NCBI RefSeq assembly: GCF_000003855.2
Contig: NW_003101660.1
Span: 496,001 to 560,000 of the forward strand
From: Blastomyces gilchristii SLH14081
Taxonomy: Eukaryota; Ascomycota; Eurotiomycetes; Onygenales; Ajellomycetaceae
DNA: 64,000 bases
Reading direction: 5' to 3'
Shown piece by piece: positions 37,908-48,565 of this stretch. Numbering within the stretch: position 1 is the first letter of the stretch; the number at the start of each line of letters is the position of its first letter. Made by a program: the position numbers and the translations under genes. The notes beneath the pieces are model-generated. The model was not told where the DNA came from, made no database searches, and worked only from the letters and a program-made list of their open reading frames with translations.

Positions 37908-40900
37908 ATGGCCCCTAGCAGGAAGAAGAAGAAGCCTGCTTCAAATCCAGCCAGAGGGTTTACAACAGTCTCAGTACCATCAAAGGTAAAGGCGACTGAA
38001 TCTTCAGCATCACTATCATCGGCCAATGCGCCAACGCAGCCTCAGGGGGAGTTACAACGCTCAACTGAGTCGCCATCAACCGCTTCCGTCGGAGTCCAAC
38101 CGCAGCCTGAGCTTCAGCAGCTATCCCCAGATGAGCTTCAAAAGCACCTTGAGGATGCTGAGCTACAGCTACTGGTTGAAAAGTATGGCGTCAAGTGCAA
38201 GAACGATTCCACTCGCCAGGTGCTCAAGCTAGAGACCGAGAAACGTATCTTGCGGACCCAGGCTTCACATCTAAATGTTGCGGACTGGTTATCTCCTGAA
38301 ATTCTCAATGAAATCATGGAAAAAGAGAAACTGGAGATAAAGAAGTCCAGTGAGCAAACTTCGAGACCCGAAATGGAGGAGGCCCAGATACATACAGAAG
38401 GAGAGGAACTCTCTATAAAACTTTGGACGCTTCGACAATCTTTAAAAGGTTTGGGCTTTGCGCAGCAGAACATTGATGCAGCGCTAAAAGCCACTCTGCA
38501 ACTTTATTTCAATGATCCAACAGCTAGTAAGGACATTGTATGGGGCTTAGACCTGGCTTTAGAATGGCTTGGGATGAATTGCGATGAGAAGGAGTTGCCT
38601 GTCTACGACAAACCAAGTTCCAAGTCCTCGAAAATTGCTACCGAAGATGCTACCTTTGAAAAGAGTGAGCTCATTCATTTCACCGTGTTTGCAACGCGTA
38701 TGCTAAACATCCATAGGCAACACATTCCCAACTCCGTCTACCACTGGCTATAATACTCCAAGTGATGCTCGCTCACAACCACGGGAAACTCAAATCAAAT
38801 CATCCCTGAGCCTGTCCAGCGCTAGTTCTGATGAGTCTGATAGTGACCCAGACTCTCTTGTTCCCAAATATATTGAACTCCGAACGCAGCTCTACATGCA
38901 ACAGCCAGATTTGTTTAACCAGACGAATAAGCGACAAAGAAAAGGAGTTTTACCAGTGACATTGGCTAATGATCAGGCTTCATCCAACATCGCCAAGCTC
39001 AAGAAAAAACTCGCAAAAATTGAAAACGACGTATTATTCGATCGCGATGAGGCCGAGAATATATGGCAGAGTAAGCTCTCCGAGCTAAGGGAACATACTG
39101 CAAAATTCCTCCAAAATGCAGCCACTCGAGAATCGCAGCCTGAAACGCCGCCTATTGAGTTAAAAGACACCCAAGTTCAAGACTCCTCTGACGTATTGAT
39201 AGAAACCATTTTGTCTGATTCAAATGAAAATGATGATATGTTAGGTGGTTTGTTTGCTGCTGATTTGGAAGGCCCTTCGGCAGCGGTTTCGAACACAGAG
39301 GCAGAGGGAAACACAGTAGTACGAAGTAGGGATTTTGGCAAGCCAACGGGCATGACCCCGCGACGGGTTCTCGAAGAAGGTTGCCGGGCAAGGTTTGAGA
39401 GTCGCCTCTTCTCTACAGTTGTTCGCAGCTAACTTTTGCCTTACAAAGGGACTCTGGGTGTAAAATATCTTACAAAGCAATTTCCTCTACTGCCTTTTCC
39501 CACCGAAAAGAGATCGAAATTAAATGGTCAAAAGCACAAGATATCCCACCTCAGGTACCGTTGAGTGACATATCGTACAAAGGAGAGTCACATTTGGTAT
39601 GCGCGGCAATGACTTCATTGTCGACTCCCACCCCCTTAGAGGCTGAGTCGTATATTTCGATGGTGGCTCTTTTCGCAATATTTTCTCATTCTCAGAAAGA
39701 GAGTAAAATTTACATGAAGTTGCCTGCTGTGTGGCGAGAACTATGGGATGAATTTGCTCATGTCAAGAAAGAGTATGACGACGAAGTTGATAAAGGAATT
39801 CTGAAGGACATTCAAAGGTTAGTCCAAGAGAAAATGTCAACGCTGGAGGAAGACGTTGTTCTTTTGGAGAACTTCAGGAAACGGAACAGCGGAGTCAATT
39901 CTCCTGCTCCACGGGGAGATAGCTGGTCGAAAAAAATCACCAAGACGCATGAGCAGCTCCAAGATCTTTGGGTACAAAGATCTTCAACATCTTCTTTTGC
40001 GTCCATGGAGTTTTCCAGAAAGTCGTTGCCCATATGGCAGTTCAAGGACCACATTCTAGACACTCTTGCAGCCAATCAAGCAATAATTATCTGCAGTGAA
40101 ACAGGGAGCGGGAAAAGTACTCAAGTACCTTCATTTATACTGGAGAAGGAGCTGCTATCAGGTCATGATTGCAAAATTTATGTCACGGAGCCGCGGCGTA
40201 TTTCAGCAATGTCATTGGCTAAAAGAGTGAGCGAGGAGCTTGGAGAAGATAAAAATGCTGTAGGAACAAGTCGTTCCCTAGTTGGATATGCTATCAGATT
40301 GGAAAGTAAAATCTCCAGCTCAACACGACTAATATTTGCGTACGTATATCATGCAGCCATTTCCTAATATTCCTTTGCTAACAAATTCTCCAGCACAACA
40401 GGTGTCGTGGTTAGGATGTTAGAGCGGCCTAAGGATTTCCAGGATATTACACATCTAGTATTGGATGAGGTGCACGAACGTACAATCGACAGTGATTTCC
40501 TTCTAATTATCCTCCGTAGGTTGATGCAGGAAAGGCCAGATCTAAAACTTGTGTTGATGTCAGCTACCGTTGACGCTACGCGATTTTCAAAGTATCTCCA
40601 TGGTGCCCCTATCTTGGACATTCCCGGTCGGACATTTCCTGTCGAAGTTAAATATCTAGAGGACGCAATCGAGGTTACAAAACATCGTCCAAATAGTGAT
40701 GGGCTTTCTGCGCTCACAGATGACAGCGACGATTCGCATGACGAGGCACTTGAGAAGCCTATTGAAGACTTAGCATCTTCATTGGCAGGATACAGCAGAC
40801 AAACCCGAGAAACTGTAACTGGATTTGATGAATACCGCCTAGACTATAAACTCATAGTCAGCCTCCTCTCGGCAATTGCAACCAAAAAGGAGTTTAAGCA

Positions 40901-42892
40901 ATATAGCAAAGCCATACTAGTTTTCATGCCGGGAATGGCAGAGATACGACGGCTCAATGACGAAATCCTATCCGAGTCGTTATTCAACAAAGGTGACTGG
41001 ATTATACACGCGCTACACTCTTCAATTGCTAGTGAGGATCAAGAAAAGGCTTTTCTTATCCCCCCTATAGGTATGAGGAAGATTGTGATAGCGACAAATA
41101 TCGCAGAAACAGGTGGGACAATTCTTCCAGTTTATCTCTTCGTCACTCTACTAATGTTTACCAGGTATTACAATCCCTGATATTACGGCCGTTATCGATA
41201 CGGGCAAAGAAAAAGTTATGCGGTTCGTCATAATCATTATTCCTAACCAATAAATTACCGCAAGACTAACAATGAAGTAGGTTCGATGAGAGGAGGCAGC
41301 TATCCAAATTAGTTGAATCGTTCATAGCGCGCGCCAACGCAAAGCAACGGCGGGGGCGTGCCGGCCGAGTGCAGAGCGGACTTTGTTTCCATCTGTTCAC
41401 GAAATTTCGACATGACCAATTGGTTCGTTTCAATTATGCCCCTATGCCAACCCATAAAGTAAACCGCCCACATATTGACAATTACGAACAGCTTTCAGAA
41501 CAACAAACTCCTGAAATACTCCGGCTTTCATTACAAGATCTTGTCCTTCGGGTGAAAATATGTAATTTGGGAGAAGTTGAACAGACTCTTTCGGAAGCCA
41601 TCGACCCACCCTCATCCAAAAATATTCGCCGGGCTATCGAAGCTCTTAAAGAGGTCAAGGCATTGACAAATGCGGAAAATCTTACGCCGCTCGGCAGACA
41701 ACTTGCGAAGCTGCCTTTAGACGTCTTCTTAGGGAAGCTGATTATATACGGCGCATTTTTCAAATGTTTGGACAGCGCTGTCAGCATCGCCGCGATTCTT
41801 TCATCTAAATCTCCATTCATTACTACGGTTGGCTCTAGCACGCAAAGAGAACTTGCTAAACTAGTGTTTAAACGAGGTATTACGCATTTTGACACTAATT
41901 TTCTATCTTTTCATGTACTAATCCTTGAGGCAGGAAACTCCGACCTTCTTACTGTTTACAATGCGTATTTAGCCTGGAAACGGCATAGAAGTACCCCAGG
42001 AATGAGCGAATATGCATTCTGCAGAAAAAATTATCTAAGCCCGCAAACATTGCTCAATATCGAAGATGTGAAAATGCAGCTCTTGGTATCAATTGTTGAC
42101 GCAGGACTGCTCAGCCTTGACCGCGCAGAGCAAGAATCTCTTGCCAGGTTTGCACCATTTCCCCCCTGGTTCTCTGAGTAATTCCTCACCTCTAACATCA
42201 AGTAAAACGCAGATCCCGCTTTACCGGCCGCCAACGCCAATTCTTTACTGTGCCCAAACGGGTAGATATCAATAGCGAAAACGACATAATCATAAACTCG
42301 GTCATCGCGTGGAGCTTTTATCCCAAACTACTTATCCGCGAGGGGAAAGGCTGGAGGAATGTTGCTAATAATCAACCCGTGTCTCTCCATCCAACATCAG
42401 TGAACAAGAGGCCAGACCCCACGGTGGAATGGCTTTCATTCTATCACATTATGCAGGCTCGCAGTCGATACCTGAATGCCCACGAAACTAGCCCGGTGGA
42501 AGATTTTGCGGTTGCATTGCTCTGTGGCGACGTCGAGTTCAAGGTAACTAATCTGTTCCCGCTGGTTCCCAGCAGCGCATACTTCTTCCTTCCTGTGTTC
42601 TTCTTCATAAATTTATGCTAGCTCTTTACCACTCGGAGCCTTTGCTAACACAGAGCAAAACCAGTTATACGCCGGCATAATCTCCATAGATGGCTCCCGC
42701 ATTCGATTCTCCGTTAAGGATTGGAAATCAATGCTCGCCCTCAAAGCACTCACCACTGGAATAAGAAATGTGCTATCGTTCACCATCCGTAATCCGCGCA
42801 AAGAATTAACGCCCAGCCAACAAGGTTGGATTGATTTATGGCAGCAGGTGTTTTCAGAGGCAAGGGAAAGAGAGCTTCGAAGGAGTGGCTAG
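37908..42892 (+). CDS. DEAH-box ATP-dependent RNA helicase, DHX29/YLR419W type
   Basis: Superfamily 2 RNA helicase; DHX29 relatives bind the 40S subunit and help scanning through structured leaders. Nine exons: 37908-38664, 38717-39392, 39449-40339, 40394-41112, 41165-41222, 41281-41876, 41934-42147, 42213-42543 and 42665-42892; 1489 aa. Lys-rich start, then a UBA-like region (about 172-235), an acidic linker, and an RWD-like portion. Helicase motifs: I SETGSGKST (694-702), II DEVH (799-802), III SAT (831-833), VI QRRGRAGR (1056-1063). These are followed by winged-helix/ratchet (HA2) and OB-fold regions, the last ending near the stop. Intron 6 (41877-41933) is 57 nt, in frame and without a stop. 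It is called an intron because removing it restores the continuous FKRG-NSDLLTVYNAY block. Introns 2 and 7 use GTTTG donors. Whether it is the strict DHX29 orthologue or a DHX57 relative is unsettled. Confidence 0.93.
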
Positions 42893-43369
42893 AAGTTAGA
42901 GAGAGTCAGTCTCGTTTGTCTTGCTTTTTCTTTTTTTTATTACTTTTTTTAATGAAGTACAAGGAAAATCCTTCGAGGATGCCTCTTCGATCGAGCACGA
43001 AACAAGTTGTGTATGTTGAGTGGGAGTACCACACTTACTGGGATATCTACATTGAGGGTTGGATACTTATTTGGTTTATTATATTGCAGGTCATTCGGCT
43101 ACAAAGTTAGAACTACCGCGGTTTTCATCCATTCCCTGAATAGATGCCATGCGAATGAGTATATTCTAGACGTCTATCATAACTATCTATTTCCATACAA
43201 GAGTAACCAAAGCAAATTCCAGTACTCATAAACATAATGTACGTGTCTGGAATCACCGGGTTTCGTTGAAGCACGTAACATTAAGATAGGAGAGACATAA
43301 TACAATGAATCACACGTAACGGGCATGGGAAAATGAAAAAAATAAACCCTCTAAAACCCCTTCCTATTG
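42893..43369. other. Convergent 3' region of helicase and BRCT gene
   Basis: 477 nt holding both 3' UTRs. T-rich just after the helicase stop (42927-42950) and A-rich near the BRCT stop. No coding pattern. Confidence 0.55.
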
Positions 43370-44536
43370 CTATGATTCTCGTTGAAACATACTCATGACG
43401 CTTCTTTGTTTATCCGGCGCCATGTGCAAAGTTGCAAATCGAGCCTCCGGGAGTCGGCATCCGACTTTGATGCTTTCCAGAACCCTATATTCGAGCAGGA
43501 ACTAGTCAGCACCCTTTAGAATCGAAACGCCTTTAATGACGAAGTTGTACTTGAAATGAAAATTAAACTCTCCAGACGAATATGCGCGCATTTATATCGG
43601 GGCAGGGTTGCGGAATACAAACCATTCAACGCCAACAAACTTCACCCCCTTTCCACCGACTCGTTGTATTTCACGCTGCAGTTTCGTCGCCGCAAGTCCC
43701 CCGCCAGCACCATTGCCGTTTCGATTATTATTTGGTCTGCCGAGAATAACATGAGTGGCAGTCCGTCGAGCGAGGGCAAAAGTGACGTTCGCACCGTTTG
43801 AAACGAGGAGCTGTTTGAGTTTATGATCCGAGATGAGAGGATACGTGGAGCCGTTGACATAAATGGTCAAATTTGAAAATATTCCCTTGGCTGTAGGTTT
43901 GGAAGATGCTGGCCGTGAAGTCGTATGGATATTGGATTGAGTGGGCTTGGGAGCCGAACTGGAAATGCCTGTTTCCGATTCCCTTGTTGCTGGCGTGCGA
44001 GTTTCGGCAGGCTCATCTCCCCTCTTTGGGTTATCACTAGTATAAGATGTATTGCGAACTTGGTCTTGACAGACCGCGGGGTGATCCTTATCCCCTTCGC
44101 TTTCCGAATCATCAAGAACAAATGCCCCATTTCCTTTGATAATCCCGCAATGAATCTCGTCATTCACATCGATTTGCTTCGCTTCGGTCCTCCCTCCTAA
44201 ATCTAGCCGCCTTTTCTTAACGCCACCCATAAAACTCCTAATGTCTCCAATCCGTTCTTCTCTCCGTCTGACATCCTCATACTGCTCTGAAGATACCCAT
44301 TCCCAATCGCCTTCCCTATTTCCACAACCGCCGCGACCTGTTTTATCACCAAATTGCTTTCCAAGTTTCTCTGACAATACCTGCTGCCATCCGGAAGTCC
44401 TGCTATTAGAGCTTTCAGCTCGTTGATGTCCGGTCGATACAGAATTCCAAGGATCAAAAGGTCCAAGAGTGGTGGTCGAGGGAGTCGTTAAGACATCACG
44501 GATAGAGGATGGTAGAGGGCGCTTATTGCGGGACAT
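43370..44536 (-). CDS. BRCT-domain protein, probable DNA-damage-response factor
   Basis: Two minus-strand exons, 44536-43623 and 43484-43370, with a 138-nt intron using a GTTTGT donor; 342 aa. The single BRCT domain (about 225-330) begins with SNLTIYVNG and contains the RRTATHVIL strand. Its conserved tryptophan (GVEWVLESI) is created exactly at the splice junction, which confirms the second exon. The fold is most like Rev1-type BRCT domains, but there is no polymerase domain. The N-terminal 220 residues are polar and Ser/Thr/Pro/Glu-rich, likely disordered, with a basic KKRR cluster as a possible nuclear signal. BRCT domains bind phosphopeptides or DNA ends in repair; the specific role here is inferred only from the domain. 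Without splicing the frame would end at FRNPAPI, losing the last BRCT helix. Confidence 0.86.
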
Positions 44537-44577
44537 AGCCTCTTTTGGGCTTGCTTTGAGACCTAGCAGCTCATATC

Positions 44578-44762
44578 ATGGAGGACGAAGTAAGCGTCCG
44601 CGTTATTCCTGTGGCGACGGGAGTTCCGTTATATCTGCAACAGGTATATAGTACTATCCACAGCGGTATCAAGTTTGCCTAAATATCCCACGCCAGCAAA
44701 AAGTCTATCTTCAGCCATTTTTGGGGCGATTGTTATCATTTATCCTAAAGGAGTTTAGCTGA
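44578..44762 (+). CDS. Candidate small protein gene, divergent from the BRCT gene
   Basis: ATG 44578 opens 22 codons beginning MEDEVSVRVIPV. They run to a CAG|GTATAT donor; a 53-nt intron with a CTAAAT branch-like site ends at CAG 44696, and the second exon closes at TGA 44762, giving 43 aa with a hydrophobic C-terminal half (LQPFLGRLLSFILKEF). The start lies only 41 nt from the BRCT start on the other strand. It fits a real small gene or the first exons of a longer one, but I recognise no family and the length gives little statistical support. Confidence 0.3.
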
Positions 44763-46575
44763 TTGACGCTTCCCGCGACTCGGGATGAGGTGCAGATCAC
44801 GTGGATCGCGAACATCCGCGCGCGCCTTGAACTAGCGCTGATATTGATATCGAGGCTCTCATTTTCAACGATCAAACCAGTAAGAAAAGTCTAAGACATC
44901 GGTACCGTCGCCAAGCCGTTTGCGTATATGTGCGTTGTACCTGCTTTATGTTTTATCGGGCTGCAGAGTTTTTACATTTTGGGGCCAGTGCTGTTCGATG
45001 TTGATATGGTCGAGTTTGCCTCGTTCTGAAACCTTGTACACTGCAAGACACCTATCACTTCGACCAATGTCACAGTCCAACAATTTTGCAGTGGGAGATG
45101 TCTGATAGCTCATATTTGATGCCCCTGTGTTTACTTTGGTGAACGGACAAATATATCTGCTCAGTTGGAGCCGGAGTCGTGTTAAAGATTGAAAGGAACC
45201 CGGGGCTATGGCTGTCGAATTACACCCGATACCACGTCGATTGAAACTGCTGCGGGCTCAGCGCCTATATTGGCCCGAGAACTCATTACTAGATTCCAAC
45301 CACTCTGAGTTCCTTGCTCTGCCACATCGTTGCCTCGAAAGTTCTTTCCCTGCGTCTCAGCAGACCATGGCACTGACAGCGACTTAAACTGCTTCATGTA
45401 CTCAGGTACCAGATGTACTCCTACGGGTTGTTGATAATTCACGCGAAGCAAGAGACAATCCGTTCCATTTTAATGTACATGTACATGTACATGTACACGA
45501 TCAGTGATAGGCTACCGTACCCTTAACGTGATAAAGTTCCGTTTTCAAGTACGAAGCAGTTAGGAAGGATACTGTCCTCGAGATACTGGCCACGAACTGA
45601 ATATGCTGCTGCTAAAAATAACAAGAACATTTCACATATATCCAGAGTGCATATCATGATGAGCCTTTGTTGTTAATGAGGAGGACCTTCTACATGATCT
45701 ATCGTCCGGCGATTTGCAACCCTTGCATGCTCTTCTGGATAAAAATGTAGATTACCAACGAACGGAATATTGTGTCCTGGCCATCAAATCTTTGGCCGCT
45801 GAGTTTGCTCTTTTGCCAAATAGCTTTCGGTTGCTGGTTTCCCGATTCTATTTTCTTGTTTTGAAAGTCGTCGGTCAAAATTTCCTCGTCAGCAGCAGTC
45901 TTGTTCCCATGGTATCATCTGGTACATACATGCATGCACCGCAAATCCATGCAGTAACGGACAATCAATACATGAATGAACCGTGGAAAACCAATACCTT
46001 TGACCCGCCATAGGAAGCTTTAACAAACATCTACTATCTCCCATTCGGAATTGATCCCCTTCCCACAGGCAAGAAAATCAATAAACGGAACAATAATGCA
46101 GCACAGGTGGCGTTTTCTGTCCTAGAGAAACCGGGAAAAGGCCACACTAATTCCCTTCCCTCCCTTCTTTATGGGGATGCTTCGCCCTTTATCTTCAATA
46201 AGAGGGACGGGCTACGTGGCACCTGTGAGATGGGGCCATTTTACCCATTCTACCAATTAGCCGCGCTGTGTATGTGGCTCCAATGGACGAGCCAACCGGC
46301 AAAAAGAACTATGACCAGACACCATTTCCATGTGGTAGGGAGGGGAAGGGGCTCATGGGTTTGATGGGAAGTACATGTACGACATGAACCTGTTGTCTCC
46401 CGTTACCTTGACAAGAAAGTCACCCCAGTCGGGCAGTAGAATGGCCTTTTCAATTCTCGATCTATGATCTACCAACATGGACAATGATTCGGCCGTGGGA
46501 TAAGGCTATTTCTAGCCCGGAGATGCACGATACACCACGGTAAAATAAAATAAAACCCCTATATCCCATGCCTGG

Positions 46576-46579
<4 letters not shown>
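44763..46579. other. Intergenic region, no supported gene
   Basis: Short open frames only. A 44760-45110 stretch on the plus strand looks weakly coding (TLPATRDEVQITW) but cannot be joined to anything. A self-complementary run of four overlapping ACATGT units lies at 45475-45497. Confidence 0.4.

Positions 46580-46626
<47 letters not shown>
46580..46626. repeat. Poly(T) tract, 47 nt
   Basis: Uninterrupted run of 47 T, far longer than the other homopolymers in the window (19-22 nt). It could be the poly(A) tail of a retroposed minus-strand transcript (body to the right, 46627 to about 46980), or a slippage-expanded homopolymer. No target-site duplication was found by eye. Confidence 0.93.
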
Positions 46627-48519
46627 CAGTTCTCCAGCTAAAGGTTGTCTAGGTCAATAAACGCTCGCGCGTTCTTGTAACCCAAGAATTTTGTCAGGGT
46701 ACCATGGTTCTGCTGGTTTCTCAAAATCGGATCCAGGTCACCAATACCTTCGAGTTATGTAATTCCAGAGACATATCTTGCCTCCTTGCCCGTGTGTAAC
46801 CCATTGTTGCGCTGATTGCTATCTCTCGTACCTCTTTAACGGCCATATAGCTGACGAAGAGCGTCGTAATCGCTGCTCTAAATGGTTTAACTTGCATTAT
46901 AGATTTTGCTTTTGATATCGAACCTTTTCTTCCTTCCTTCCTTTCTTTTTTTTTCACGGTTTATGGAAATGTAGGTTCGAACAAGAATTAATCAAAGGCA
47001 GTGTGGGACTGCATAGGGGTGTATCATTGCTATTTGCAACTGTTTACTCCGTACGGACCTTACGCACTACAGACAATATATGATGGACAACAATAAACCC
47101 ACATTATACATTCGTGTGTGACAAGGGACACAGATCTAATATGTACAGCACGTATATTCTTCTGTAGTATAATGATAGCACCTAGAGAAAATACATGTAA
47201 TGTACACACATGTACATTCTGTTCTTGAATTATTGGAGAGTTACTCCCTCCCAGGCGACCAGACATCTGACCTACTTTGAAATAACACCTCAATGAGAAA
47301 CAAATGCGAACTGACACTCTGCAGTAAAAATCGTACACCTTTAAACCTAGCAGTTGATGAGCTCGAAGGAAAGGGGTGTTTGGAGGGTTAACTCAAGGCG
47401 TCCCATCCCCATGCCAATATCATCAGTAGTAAACAGGCCAAAATAAAAGGTTCATTTCATGCATATAATCGTGCTGCACTTTTCTCTCAGGTGCTGCGCG
47501 TCACTCAACGCCACGAGGAAGAGCCTCTGTTGAACAGATTTACCCATCGAGGTCAGAAGTGTCCGTGTTCGAAATGTTGTGGATGGATGGGGTGTGTGTG
47601 CGTACATACATGTGTGCCCGGGAAGCTGATATACACACCTTTTGGAGTATCAGACGGGCTTGGCTGTTGACAAGAGGGTAGAGAATGGCGACCTCCTCCC
47701 ACGCGTTCGGCACATGCATAAGTACACAGAGGGAAAGCTGGGTAGAGGTAGTATTAAGGTTTCGTCTCCCATGAAAATCTCTTCTCAATCACTTATCCGC
47801 TAACGGAATTATATGTCTGTTGGTCAGAAAAGGGACAAGAACAGGTATGAAGAAAACTGTACGACGAAGGCTACTCTACTCCGTACAGGTTGTCAGGGGG
47901 CAGCTGAGACAACCACAGAGTACATCAAGAGAAAGGGTGCTATGGCACACACCCAATACCTCCCACAGCCGAGGGTAAATAGTAGACAACAATCAAGCCT
48001 ACTCCGGTCAAGTGTGGACGTGGGCGCGGAAACATGCGTTGATAGGGGGTTGGTTGGGGACCCCGTGGGAGGAGTAACATAGAATGCAACTAGGCGTTTG
48101 GCATAAATTCAGGCGCGGACAAAAAACAGCAACATCAAAAACAAAACTTTATTCGAAAGAAAGTTCTCGTTAACACCCGTAGATTCGTACTACGTACGAA
48201 GACCTCGTTTATGATGGACTCAGAGCAGTGAAGTACCAAGTTTTGGGGATTTTGTTCCTGGGCGGTCAAAAAAAGTCACACGACACGCGACACGCCCTTA
48301 CGCCTCTGAACTCTCTGTGTAACTCAATCACAGCAAAGTGTATTATTATCTACCCATCGCATAAGCCTGTAGGCCGTCCGTACAGGGTACTACTGGCGCT
48401 GCGCAGCCTTTTCTTCGACAAAAGCCGAGATAAATGCAACGATTCACCATCAGGCTCTGGCCATGCTGAGGGGCCAAGTCGACCAACCATGGGGATGTTA
48501 TTAAACCGACCCTTCTTTT
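46627..48519. other. Intergenic region, no supported gene
   Basis: No domain-bearing frame. TACTCCGTAC-type palindromes near 47046 and 47879. A TACGTACG-like palindrome occurs near 48190. Confidence 0.45.
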
Positions 48520-48533
48520 TTATTATTATTATT

Positions 48534-48564
<31 letters not shown>
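48520..48564. repeat. Compound (TTA)n(TTG)n microsatellite
   Basis: About six TTA units run directly into about ten TTG units, immediately followed by a TACTCCGTA copy. Confidence 0.9.

Positions 48565-48565
<1 letters not shown>

Noticed and set aside
41369..42181. Reading the helicase through 41877-41933 as one continuous exon
   Set aside because: Open in frame, but the inserted 19 residues break a conserved block, and the segment carries donor, TACTAAT branch and acceptor; kept as an intron.
43592..44536. BRCT gene as a single exon ending in FRNPAPI
   Set aside because: This would remove the conserved Trp-containing last helix; splicing at 43623/43484 restores it and keeps the frame.
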